Positions 8,155 through 15,310 of a stretch of 25,413 nt of DNA are shown here, piece by piece. Under the pieces are notes generated by a model, which worked only from the letters and a program-made list of their open reading frames with translations, had not been told where the DNA came from and did not search any database. Made by a program: the position numbers and the translations under genes. Each line of letters opens with the position of its first letter. Position 1 is the first letter of the stretch. The DNA is from a virus, in IMG/VR virus record IMGVR_UViG_3300046825_000024, positions 1 to 25,413 of that record. The stretch is one strand, 5' to 3'.

Positions 8155-8163
8155 GGGAGGTGA
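8155..8163 (+). promoter_or_regulatory. Strong RBS deciding the GTG start of the tape-measure candidate
   Basis: GGGAGGTGA at 8155-8163 is close to a full anti-16S match and lies six bases before GTG 8170. It supports GTG as the true start and suggests independent, strong initiation after the low-level frameshift product upstream. Confidence 0.7.
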
Positions 8164-8169
8164 TCCACT

Positions 8170-10173
8170 GTGGACGGTGTGCTGCCCATCTCGCTATCAC
8201 TGACTGACAACAGCGCCCGGATCGTCGGCGCATACGTGCGCAGCGGCCTCGTCGACGTGGTACGTCCGCCCCTCGACCGGATCGAGGCGCACCTGCTGGA
8301 GTTGAACAACGGGCTGCGGATGCTGAGCATCGACGTGGTCGACGTGTTCAACGGCATCACCGACCGACGCCTCAAGGTCCAAGTGATGAACGAGAGCCTG
8401 CTCGACCATATCGAGGCCACCCGCTGGGCCGTGGCGTACTTCAGCTACAACACCTTCCTTGAACTGCTTGACCACATCCGCTACATGCGCTGGCTGGACG
8501 GGCGCTCACACCTGCACCTGCACCAGATCATCGAGGGCCTCACCCGCATCGAGAGCCTCGTGGCGGCCTTCGCCACCGAGGTCAGCGGAATGGGCTCGAT
8601 CATCATCGGGCTGCTACAGGCGATCCTGGACAAGCTGAACCAGGGCATCGGGCTCACCGGCACCATCCAGATCATCGTCACCGGCGCCGACCCGCTCGCC
8701 GAGATCGACCTGTGGAAGCTCCTGGGCCTGCTCGGGCTGCTGTTCCTCGGACTGGCGATCATCGTCGCCTTCCTGTTCGGAGTCAGCGCCGCCCTGGCCA
8801 CCTTCGGCGCAGGCGCCCTCAAAGCCGCGGCCGCGGTCGTAGTGCTGTCACTCGGCCTCATCCCGCTGATCAACGCCCTCGCCAAGTTCGAACTCGGCGA
8901 GATGCTGATGATCGCGGCGGGCTTCTTGGCCATCACCTTGTTCGTGGCCGGCCTTGGCCGGGCGTTCCAGGAGTTCAAGACGGACCTGGAGAAGGTCATC
9001 CCGCCGTTGAACACTTTCTTTGACTCGATCGCGAAGTTGATGACGACGCTGTCGAAGTTCAAGCCCGGTGAGATGGCGACGATCGCGGTGGGTTTTGCGG
9101 CGATCGCGGGCTTCGTCGCCCTCCTCGGCCTGGCCTTCCAGCAGGTCACTTCGGACCTGGAGAAGATCGTCCCGCAGCTGGACACCTTCTTCACCTCGAT
9201 CAGCAACCTCATGACCGCGATTTCGAGGTTCACTCCGGGCCAGATGGTCACCATCGCCGTGGGCTTCCTGCTCATCGCCGGTTTCGTCTGGCTGCTCGGG
9301 ATGGCTCTCGACACCCTCAGTCAGAAGGCGATCTCCGCGCTCGAGCCGCTCGCGGCCTTCTTCACCGCCATCACCGCGCTGATGATCGCGATCTCCAAGT
9401 TCACCCCCGGCGAGATGTTCCAGATCGCCGTCGGGTTCATCATGATCGCCGGCTTCGTATGGCTGCTGTCCATGGCCATCAACACCCTCACCGCGCAATC
9501 GGTCGCGGCCCTGCCTGGGCTCGCGGCGCTGATCACCGCACTCACCGGCCTGGCCTCGACCCTCGGCAACATGACCGCCGGCCAGATGTTCACCATGGCC
9601 ATCGGCCTGATCCTCATCGCCGCGTTCGTCTGGGCCATCGCCGCCGCTCTGGTGTACGCCGCCGGCCCACTGGCCACCCTGGCGACCTTGTTCGGGAGCC
9701 TCGGCGGCGTCCTGTCCACCGTCGCCGACATCGGCAGTGGCCTGTGGGGCGTGCTGTCCGACATCGGTGGGGTCATCGGTGACATCGGCGGCGGCATCGG
9801 CGACTTCTTCGGCGGGGTCGGCGACACCCTGTTCGGCTCGCTCGACGTGACGGCCATGGTCAACCAAACCGCGTTGGCCGCGGCCGCCCCGCCCCCGCCG
9901 CCACCTGTGGCGGCCGCTCCGGCAGGGCTGCCCGGCGGGCTCGGCGCCCTTGCTCCCGGCGGTGCGCTGGCCGCGGCCCCCGTTGGCAGCGCCACCACAG
10001 TGGATCAGACCGTCAACGCCGGTGGCATCAGCGTCAGCATCAGCGCCGACCGGCTCGAAGCCGACTCGGCTCAACTCCTCACCGACGACATCGTGGCCCA
10101 GCTCCAGTCCCGCCTCGGCGCCCTGCGGTCCACTCAGGACTTCCAAGCAGGCGCCCGCCCGGCCGTGACGTGA
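8170..10173 (+). CDS. Putative tape measure protein with 57-residue hydrophobic repeats
   Basis: A 667-residue protein starting at GTG 8170. Residues 1-180 are amphipathic and helical (HLLELNNGLRMLSIDVVDVF). Residues 180-235 are strongly hydrophobic (LLGLLGLLFLGLAIIVAFLF). Residues 226-510 contain five repeats with a KF.PGEM...AVGF..IAGFVWLLG core. Residues 515-555 are Gly/Asp/Ile-rich (SDIGGVIGDIGGGIGDFFGG), 573-605 are Pro/Ala-rich with six consecutive prolines, and 611-660 form a small domain (VDQTVNAGGISVSISADRLE). It directly follows tube and chaperone, the standard place of the tail length ruler. Hydrophobic helical stretches are common in tape measure proteins, which sit in the tube lumen and may enter the target membrane. 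An integral membrane anchor is the alternative, but there is no signal peptide. Confidence 0.72.
   Translation: MDGVLPISLSLTDNSARIVGAYVRSGLVDVVRPPLDRIEAHLLELNNGLRMLSIDVVDVFNGITDRRLKVQVMNESLLDHIEATRWAVAYFSYNTFLELLDHIRYMRWLDGRSHLHLHQIIEGLTRIESLVAAFATEVSGMGSIIIGLLQAILDKLNQGIGLTGTIQIIVTGADPLAEIDLWKLLGLLGLLFLGLAIIVAFLFGVSAALATFGAGALKAAAAVVVLSLGLIPLINALAKFELGEMLMIAAGFLAITLFVAGLGRAFQEFKTDLEKVIPPLNTFFDSIAKLMTTLSKFKPGEMATIAVGFAAIAGFVALLGLAFQQVTSDLEKIVPQLDTFFTSISNLMTAISRFTPGQMVTIAVGFLLIAGFVWLLGMALDTLSQKAISALEPLAAFFTAITALMIAISKFTPGEMFQIAVGFIMIAGFVWLLSMAINTLTAQSVAALPGLAALITALTGLASTLGNMTAGQMFTMAIGLILIAAFVWAIAAALVYAAGPLATLATLFGSLGGVLSTVADIGSGLWGVLSDIGGVIGDIGGGIGDFFGGVGDTLFGSLDVTAMVNQTALAAAAPPPPPPVAAAPAGLPGGLGALAPGGALAAAPVGSATTVDQTVNAGGISVSISADRLEADSAQLLTDDIVAQLQSRLGALRSTQDFQAGARPAVT
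8845..9699 (+). repeat. Five tandem 57-codon repeats in the tape-measure candidate
   Basis: The anchor F/M-x-x-G-E/Q-M recurs at residues 240, 297, 354, 411 and 468, always exactly 57 residues (171 bases) apart. Each unit reads roughly as amphipathic helix (FFTSISNLMTAISRF), PGEM turn, then hydrophobic helix (TIAVGFLLIAGFVWLLGMAL). Units 2-4 are most alike; units 1 and 5 have drifted. The protein-level period is exact, while the DNA copies clearly differ, so this is an old duplication under length constraint and not a recent slippage product. Confidence 0.85.
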
Positions 10174-10186
10174 GGGAGGGGGAGCG

Positions 10187-10273
10187 ATGAGCTGTGCACA
10201 AACAGGAGCCGCAGGAAACCGCACGGCCCTGATCCACACCACCCAACCCACCCAGGAAGGCGGCCCGCGATGA
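10187..10273 (+). CDS. Possible 28-residue small ORF coupled to the tube-initiator gene
   Basis: ATG 10187 is preceded by a strong purine-rich site (GAGGGAGGGGGAG, 10172-10184). The frame runs 28 codons: MSCAQTGAAGN, RTALIHTTQPT and QEGGPR. Its TGA at 10271-10273 overlaps the next ATG at 10270 as ATGA, the coupling used at many joints in this operon. Together these features suggest translation, either as a functional micropeptide or as a coupling leader for the following gene. I recognise no family, and the composition (Thr, Gln, Gly) is not membrane-like. It could be a chance ORF in the 96-base spacer, because the next gene also has AGGAAGG at 10254-10260. Confidence 0.4.
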   Translation: MSCAQTGAAGNRTALIHTTQPTQEGGPR

Positions 10274-10848
10274 GCAACCTCCAGCTGCGCAACCCGGTCC
10301 GTGGCTTCCTGGTCAGTGTCGGCCTCGATCCGGAGATCCTCGTGGAGTTCCAGTACAACCCCGAGAAGATCACCGACAAGCGTTCGGTCAGCTACGCCAC
10401 TCTCAACGCCCCCGGCATGCTCATGCCGATCCGGCAGTACAGCGCAGGCGGCGAGCGCACCCTGTCGTTCACCGTCATCGTCGACGGCTTGTTCAAAGGC
10501 CCCGCCGACGACGAGATCGACATCGCCCGCGACGAGCGCGGCGGTATCGGTCCCGAGCTCAACAAGTACCGCGCGTTCGTGCACCCCCAGACCGAGCGCT
10601 GGCAGGACGCCAACGGCGCCCCCGACGGCTTCACCGGTCTGTACACCGACTTCGAGACCGTCTTCGCGGCCCCACCGGCCTGCCGCTTCGGCTTCGGCGA
10701 CCGCGTCACCGACTGCGTCGTCACCGAGGTCAGCATCACCGAGCAGCTCTACAACCCCGACCTCGACCCGATCCGCGCCGAGGTGCAGGTCACCTGCGTC
10801 GAGCTGACGCCGTACAACCCCGATCCCGCGGCCGGAGGTACGTTCTGA
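10270..10848 (+). CDS. CIS tube N-terminal domain protein (Afp7/Pvc7-like tube initiator)
   Basis: A 192-residue protein of the contractile injection system tube-N-terminal family. The typical core is near the start: EILVEFQYNPEKITDKRSV, followed by a beta-rich body (GERTLSFTVIVDGLFKG), PACRFGFGDRVTDCVVTEVS and a final strand, TEQLYNPDLDPIRAEVQVT. In Photorhabdus and Serratia systems this domain links hub and tube and is fused to a LysM domain. Here the LysM-like part is the next, separate gene. ATG 10270 has AGGAAGG ten bases upstream and overlaps the stop of the possible 28-codon ORF. Its own stop overlaps the next start (TGATG), so the two halves of the usual fused protein remain translationally linked. 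Confidence 0.88.
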   Translation: MSNLQLRNPVRGFLVSVGLDPEILVEFQYNPEKITDKRSVSYATLNAPGMLMPIRQYSAGGERTLSFTVIVDGLFKGPADDEIDIARDERGGIGPELNKYRAFVHPQTERWQDANGAPDGFTGLYTDFETVFAAPPACRFGFGDRVTDCVVTEVSITEQLYNPDLDPIRAEVQVTCVELTPYNPDPAAGGTF

Positions 10849-11159
10849 TGCCAGTCCCACAGGGTTCCCGTTTCGCCGGTCTCCCGGTCTTCGAGGTCGC
10901 CGCGCCCGACGGCGGCCGCCGCCATGTCCTCGGTTTGCGGCTGCGCGCCACCGACAAGGCCAGTGGCGAGACGCACCAGGTGCGGCAGGGCGAGTCGATC
11001 GACCTGATCGCCCGGCGGCGGCTCGGCGACGAACAGCTGTGGTGGCGCGTTCTGGATGCCAACCCGTTGCGGTACCCGCTCGACCTGGCCCCCGGCGAGC
11101 AGTTGCGGCTGCCCGATCCGGGCCAGGCGACGCGGGCGAACAGGGCGAGGAGTTTCTAG
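10848..11159 (+). CDS. LysM-like tail/hub protein (gp53/gpX-like)
   Basis: A 103-residue protein. Residues about 42-90 form a LysM-like unit: HQVRQGESIDLIARRRLGDE, then LWWRVLDANPL and LDLAPGEQLRLPDP. This fits the small phage tail X/gp53 LysM proteins that attach the tube to the baseplate hub. In such proteins the LysM fold acts as a protein-binding clamp and not as a peptidoglycan binder. The start overlaps the previous stop (TGATG), and the next gene begins immediately after the stop. In better-known eCIS this domain is the C-terminal part of the tube-initiator protein. The last residues (QATRANRARSF) are basic and probably flexible. Confidence 0.87.
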   Translation: MPVPQGSRFAGLPVFEVAAPDGGRRHVLGLRLRATDKASGETHQVRQGESIDLIARRRLGDEQLWWRVLDANPLRYPLDLAPGEQLRLPDPGQATRANRARSF

Positions 11160-12287
11160 ATGACGGCTCCAGGACTGCCCGCACGGGTCCCGTACTTCTC
11201 GGTGGTGGTCGAGGGACACGACATCACCCCGTGGGTCACCTCGGTACAGGTCGTCGAGGACGACCGGCTCGCCGACAGCACCACGATCACCGTCAACGAC
11301 CCCCGGATGATCTACGCGGACGCGCTCATGGAGGGCTGCGTCGCCGAGATCGATCTCGGGTACGCCGAACCCGGCCAGCACGCGTTGTTGCTGCGGGCGC
11401 TGATCACCAAGGTCGAGTTGACCTATCCGGAGAACGGCGTGCCCCAAGTGAAGATCAAGGGCGAGGACAAGTCCATCGAGATGGGCCTGGCCGAGAAGAA
11501 GAAGAACTGGACGAGCACGACCGTCAACGCACTCGTCAAGAAGATCGGCAAGCCGTATCACTTCGCCGACATCGTCGCCTCCCTCAACCCCGACCCGCGG
11601 GTCACCAGGGAGAACCAGGACGCCAAGACCGACCTCGCGTTCCTGCAGGACCTGGCCAAGAAGTACACGGCAAAGTGCTTCGTGGAGCTCAACGAGGATG
11701 AGGAAGAGGTGCTCTACTTCATCCCGGACCGCCGGATCCTGCACCTCAACCGCGCCGACACGCTGGTGCTGCGCTATCGGCAGGGGCTTGGCAGCAACCT
11801 GATGACCTTCAGCCCGGCCTTCGACGCGAGCTTCATCGACCGGGCCAAAGAGGTCAACGACATCGACGGCGGCGGCCAGGCCGTCAAAACCCCGCCGCAG
11901 CCACCGGTGGATGTGTTCATCTGGCAGCTCGCAGCCGACCTGGGCAGCCGTGCCAAACGCACCGACCTCGACCGGATCCACGCGCTGTACGAGGTCGGCG
12001 TACAGGCCCGGGAGAAGCTCCAGCAGGAACTGGCGGCGCCCAGGCCCACGACCGGGGCGGTCGCGGCGACCCAGCAGCAACTGGACGACGAGACCGGCGT
12101 GCTGGAATCACGGCGGCTCGGGATGTCCGCCACCGGCACCACCGTCGGCTCGATCTGGATGCGCGCCAAATGCAATGTCTCGATCACCGGGGTGCACGAG
12201 CGCTTCGCCGGTGACTGGTACGTCACCAGTGTCACCCACACGATCGACACGAGTGGTTACAAGACCGACTTCAAAGCCGTGCGGTGA
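11160..12287 (+). CDS. Baseplate hub protein (gpD/gp27-like)
   Basis: A 375-residue hub protein of the phage late control D/VgrG N-terminal type. ATG 11160 directly follows the previous TAG and has GAGGAG at 11147-11152. Recognisable parts are YFSVVVEGHDITPWVTSVQV, DSTTITVNDP, the GEDKSIEMGLAEKKKNW stretch, DLAFLQDLAKKYTAKCFVEL and the final strands GDWYVTSVTHTIDTSGYKTD. Residues about 240-320 (VKTPPQPPVDVF to LQQELAAPRPT) look like a helical insertion. The hub forms a trimer that adapts the sixfold tube to the threefold spike. In many eCIS, hub and spike are fused VgrG-like; here the spike domain is the next gene. Confidence 0.9.
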   Translation: MTAPGLPARVPYFSVVVEGHDITPWVTSVQVVEDDRLADSTTITVNDPRMIYADALMEGCVAEIDLGYAEPGQHALLLRALITKVELTYPENGVPQVKIKGEDKSIEMGLAEKKKNWTSTTVNALVKKIGKPYHFADIVASLNPDPRVTRENQDAKTDLAFLQDLAKKYTAKCFVELNEDEEEVLYFIPDRRILHLNRADTLVLRYRQGLGSNLMTFSPAFDASFIDRAKEVNDIDGGGQAVKTPPQPPVDVFIWQLAADLGSRAKRTDLDRIHALYEVGVQAREKLQQELAAPRPTTGAVAATQQQLDDETGVLESRRLGMSATGTTVGSIWMRAKCNVSITGVHERFAGDWYVTSVTHTIDTSGYKTDFKAVR

Positions 12288-12296
12288 GGGGGACTC

Positions 12297-13040
12297 GTGG
12301 CTGACCAGTATTTCGGCAAGTACAGCGGCATCGTCAAGGACAACAGGGACGCCGACAAACTCGGCATCCTCCAGGTCTCGGTGCCCACCATCTTCCCGGA
12401 GGACGAGCAGGTCCCCGCCCGGGCCGCCCTGCCCTACGGAATGTTCTTCGTACCTGAGAACGACACGCACATCTGGGTCGAGTTCGAAGGCGGCGACACC
12501 GCGGCCGCGCTGTGGACCGGGGTGCAACACATCGCCGGCACCTGGGCCGACGAGGCGGCGAAGAACCCGCCGACCGTACGCGCGTTCAAGACCGCCTCGG
12601 GGCACCTCCTGATCTTCGATGACACCGACGGCAGCGAGTCGATCGTCCTCACCGACGGCAAGAACGCCCACGAGCTGAAGTTCAACGCCGACGGGATCAC
12701 GCTCACCGACGGCAAGAACAGCCACGTGATCACCTTGGACTCCAGTGGCATCAAGGTCACCGACGGAGAGAACCGGCACGAGATCGAGATGAGTTCGAGC
12801 GCCGTGAAGGTCAAGCACGGAGGCGGGGTGGCGAAGGTGACCCTGGAGGCCGCGTCGGTCAAGGCCGAGGCTGGGGCGTCCAAAGTGGAGCTCGGTGCGG
12901 CCACCGCGACCGTCGACGGCCCGGTGGTCATGCTCGGCGCCGGCGCCGCACCGGTCCTGCACCTGGGCGATCAGGGCATCGGCAACCTGGGCGCGCCGGT
13001 CCCGATCACCATCACCACCCAGACCAAAGTGCTGGCGTGA
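12297..13040 (+). CDS. Central spike protein (gpV/gp5 OB-fold plus beta-helix)
   Basis: A 247-residue spike protein with GTG start and GAGGGGGA at 12286-12293. Residues 5-90 are an OB-fold (KYSGIVKDNRDADKLGILQV, then HIWVEFEGGDTAAALWTGVQ). Residues 101-175 are beta-helix rungs with an exact 18-residue period: TDG starts at 119, 137 and 155 (VLTDGKNAHELKFNADGI, TLTDGKNSHVITLDSSGI, KVTDGENRHEIEMSSSAV). Residues 175-225 continue as shorter Val/Ala/Gly-rich strands. It trimerises under the hub to make the membrane-piercing needle. No PAAR tip gene is seen next to it, so the beta-helix end may itself be the tip. Confidence 0.92.
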   Translation: MADQYFGKYSGIVKDNRDADKLGILQVSVPTIFPEDEQVPARAALPYGMFFVPENDTHIWVEFEGGDTAAALWTGVQHIAGTWADEAAKNPPTVRAFKTASGHLLIFDDTDGSESIVLTDGKNAHELKFNADGITLTDGKNSHVITLDSSGIKVTDGENRHEIEMSSSAVKVKHGGGVAKVTLEAASVKAEAGASKVELGAATATVDGPVVMLGAGAAPVLHLGDQGIGNLGAPVPITITTQTKVLA

Positions 13041-13050
13041 AGGGGCGGTC

Positions 13051-13452
13051 ATGACTCTAGGCCCGGACAAGACGACCTGCGCGACGGAACTGCGCGAGGC
13101 GATGCGCGCCCAGCTCAACACCCTGATCCCCCCACTGGGCTCCAATGTGGACAACCCACAGGTGAAGCCCAACTTCGACGCCCTCGGCGACGGGGTGTGG
13201 CGGATCCTCACCCTGGACGCCGAGACGATCAGCGCCGCCGCGCAGGACCCGGTGTTCTGGGCCTTCATCGCTAACCTGCGGACCGAGATCGAGCAGCTGC
13301 GCGCCTTCGACGCCGGGCTCAAGACTGCCTTCGCGGCCTGGGATCCCACCCTTCCGGCCAGCGGCACCACGCTCAAAGCGGCGCTCGCCACGCTCGCTGT
13401 ACCCGGCTCCACTCCGGCCGCGCCGGCCAGGCTGAACGGGAAGGTCCAATGA
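13051..13452 (+). CDS. Unrecognised small baseplate-region protein
   Basis: A 133-residue protein. Frame continuity upstream is accidental: ATG 13051 has AAGGGGCGG just before it and follows the spike stop by ten bases. The sequence is mostly helical (TCATELREAMRAQLNTLIPP, AFIANLRTEIEQLRAFDAG) with a Pro/Ala-rich end (VPGSTPAAPARLNGKVQ). The motif DNPQVKPNFDALGDGVWRIL is distinctive. There are no Cys or His clusters, signal peptide or membrane segment. Its place between spike and gp25-like gene, where some eCIS have a PAAR tip or small baseplate adaptors, suggests a baseplate part, but it lacks any PAAR feature. Its stop overlaps the next start (ATGA). I do not recognise the family. Confidence 0.8.
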   Translation: MTLGPDKTTCATELREAMRAQLNTLIPPLGSNVDNPQVKPNFDALGDGVWRILTLDAETISAAAQDPVFWAFIANLRTEIEQLRAFDAGLKTAFAAWDPTLPASGTTLKAALATLAVPGSTPAAPARLNGKVQ

Positions 13453-13820
13453 CCACACTTCGGGGGATGTCCATGCCGTTCCGGGTCTCCGGCGGGCGCA
13501 TCCGGCAGAGCACGGGACCGCAGAAGGTCGCCGACGACCTGCGGCACCTGCTGTCCACCAGGCTCGGTGAGCGCCTGCTGCGGCGCAGCTACGGCGGCGG
13601 GGTGCAGCACCGGCTCCAGCAGCCCAATGACCACACCCTGCGCACCCTGATCCGGCACGAGATCGAGCAGGCCCTGCGCAACCACCTGCCGCTGGCGCGC
13701 CTGACGAGCCCGATTCGCCTAACGCACAACGAATCCGAACTCACCGTCACCTTCGACTACGCCATCGACTCAAGTCAGCTGGCGCAGCGCGTGGCGCTCA
13801 AGCTGCCGAGGTCGTCATGA
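13449..13820 (+). CDS. gp25/gpW-like baseplate wedge protein
   Basis: A 123-residue protein with the gp25 core: KVADDLRHLLSTRLGERLLR, RSYGGGVQHRLQQPND and LIRHEIEQALRNHLPLARL. In the family, the L.T..GER....YG.G region binds the sheath handle strand and starts sheath assembly on the baseplate. The first 20 residues include two further Met codons (MTTLRGMSMPF). The first one, at 13449, is preferred because it overlaps the previous stop and has GGGAAGG at 13438-13444. Length agrees with eCIS homologues (about 120-150). The stop overlaps the start of the baseplate J-like gene (ATGA). Confidence 0.92.
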   Translation: MTTLRGMSMPFRVSGGRIRQSTGPQKVADDLRHLLSTRLGERLLRRSYGGGVQHRLQQPNDHTLRTLIRHEIEQALRNHLPLARLTSPIRLTHNESELTVTFDYAIDSSQLAQRVALKLPRSS

Positions 13821-15310
13821 GCGAGGTACGCGGGATTCCCATCGACTACACCAATCTCGGGTACGAGGCGCTGCGCGAGTCGATGCTGTCCATCGCCCGC
13901 CAGACCCTGCCCGAGTGGACCGACCACTCCGAGAACGACCTGGGCGTCCTGCTGATCGAACTGTTCGCGTACGCCAGCGACATCACCTTGTACTACCAGT
14001 CGAGGATCGCAGCGCAGCTGTTCCCGGCGACCAGCGACGAGCCGGAGTCGCTGGTGCAGTTGCTGCGGCTGCTGGGGTACGAGCTCCGGTCTGCCCCGCC
14101 GTCCACTGTGGAGCTCTCGGTTGCGGTGGACGCCGCGCAGGTGCTGCCGCTGACGATTCCGGCAGGCACGGCGTTCCTGGCCCAGACCAACACCGATGAG
14201 CGAGAGCAGTTCGAGTCCGTCCGGGACGTCACGATCACCGCGGCGGGGCTCGGGCCGGTGGTGGAGGAGAATTTGCGCTGGTTCCTGCCGATCAGCGCGG
14301 TCGAGGGCCGCACCGTCACCGGGGAGCTTCTCGGGATCTCCGACGGGAGCCCCAACCAGCTCTACAAACTCGGTGAACGCCCGGTCATCAGCGGCTCGAT
14401 CAGGGTCACGGTGAACGGTCCGGGCAGTGCGACGCTCTGGCGCGAGGTGCGTTCGCTGGCCACCGCCGGCCCGGTGCAGCGCTGCTTCATGGTCCAGCGT
14501 GGCGTGGACGGCGGTGTGACACTGCTGTTCGGCGACGGCGTCAACGGCGCGGTCCCGCCCAAGGGCAGCGCCCTCGACCAGGTCGAGGTGCTGGCGACGT
14601 ACCGGGTTGGCGGCGGGCCGCAGGGCAACGTGCCGCCGGGTACGACCTTCACCTCCTCGATCAGCGCGTTGCGCGAGATCCTCGCCGCGGCCGGGGGCAG
14701 TGGCGGAGCCGGGGCCGAGAGCATCGAGAGCGCCCGCGATCTGGCCCCGCGCCTGTACCGCGCGCAGGATCGGGCGGTCACCGCCGACGACTACGTCGAG
14801 CTGGCCCTGCGTACGCCGGGGGTCGGCAAGGCCCGAGCCGTCGCACTGAACTGGAACGACGTGCTGCTGTACGTCGCGCCCAGCGGCCGGGTCGAGCAGC
14901 CGTCGGAGTTGCTGCGCCGGGATCTGCTGGCCGCTTTCGAGCTGTCCCGGATGGCCACCAGCGTGTTGCGGGTCCTTGGCCCCGAACCGGCTGACATCTA
15001 CCTCAAGGCCGTTGTGCGCGCCGAACCGTACTACCTCCAGGAGGACGTGCGCGCGGCGGTGACCGAGGCCGCGGCGGGGCTGATCGCCTTCGACCGCGTC
15101 GAGTTCGGTGAGCCGATCTATCTGAGCCGCCTGTACGACGCCTTGCAGAGTCTGCCGCAGGTCGCCTCGCTGACGGTGACGCAGTTCAGCCGGACGCAGG
15201 ATGGCGGGGTCGACGCCGACGGGGTCATCGAGCTGGAGCCCTTCGAGCTGGCCCGGGCTGGTTATGCCGAGATGATCCGGCTTGTGATCGGGGGTGGGGT
15301 CGCGAGATGA
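13817..15310 (+). CDS. Baseplate J-like protein (gp6/gpJ, Afp11-like)
   Basis: A 497-residue baseplate wedge protein. The N-terminus (IPIDYTNLGYEALRESMLSI, then DLGVLLIELFAYASDITLYY) is typical of J-like proteins. The middle contains IPAGTAFLAQ, LLFGDGVNGAVPPKGS and YRVGGGPQGNVPPGT, signature strands of the family. The C-terminal domain (DDYVELALRTPGVGKARAVA, VYLSRLYDALQSLPQVASL-like strand order) is also typical. J-like wedges form the ring around the hub that triggers sheath contraction. Length is shorter than some eCIS homologues. The start is ATG 13817, in an ATGA overlap with the gp25-like gene; the stop overlaps the next start at 15307. Confidence 0.93.
   Translation: MSEVRGIPIDYTNLGYEALRESMLSIARQTLPEWTDHSENDLGVLLIELFAYASDITLYYQSRIAAQLFPATSDEPESLVQLLRLLGYELRSAPPSTVELSVAVDAAQVLPLTIPAGTAFLAQTNTDEREQFESVRDVTITAAGLGPVVEENLRWFLPISAVEGRTVTGELLGISDGSPNQLYKLGERPVISGSIRVTVNGPGSATLWREVRSLATAGPVQRCFMVQRGVDGGVTLLFGDGVNGAVPPKGSALDQVEVLATYRVGGGPQGNVPPGTTFTSSISALREILAAAGGSGGAGAESIESARDLAPRLYRAQDRAVTADDYVELALRTPGVGKARAVALNWNDVLLYVAPSGRVEQPSELLRRDLLAAFELSRMATSVLRVLGPEPADIYLKAVVRAEPYYLQEDVRAAVTEAAAGLIAFDRVEFGEPIYLSRLYDALQSLPQVASLTVTQFSRTQDGGVDADGVIELEPFELARAGYAEMIRLVIGGGVAR

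Noticed and set aside
8140-8163. Eight-codon mini ORF before the tape-measure gene
   Set aside because: It is formed by the ribosome binding site itself and has no upstream site of its own.
8848-11184. 778-codon minus-strand open frame over the tape-measure candidate
   Set aside because: Antisense shadow; low-complexity charged sequence and no domain.
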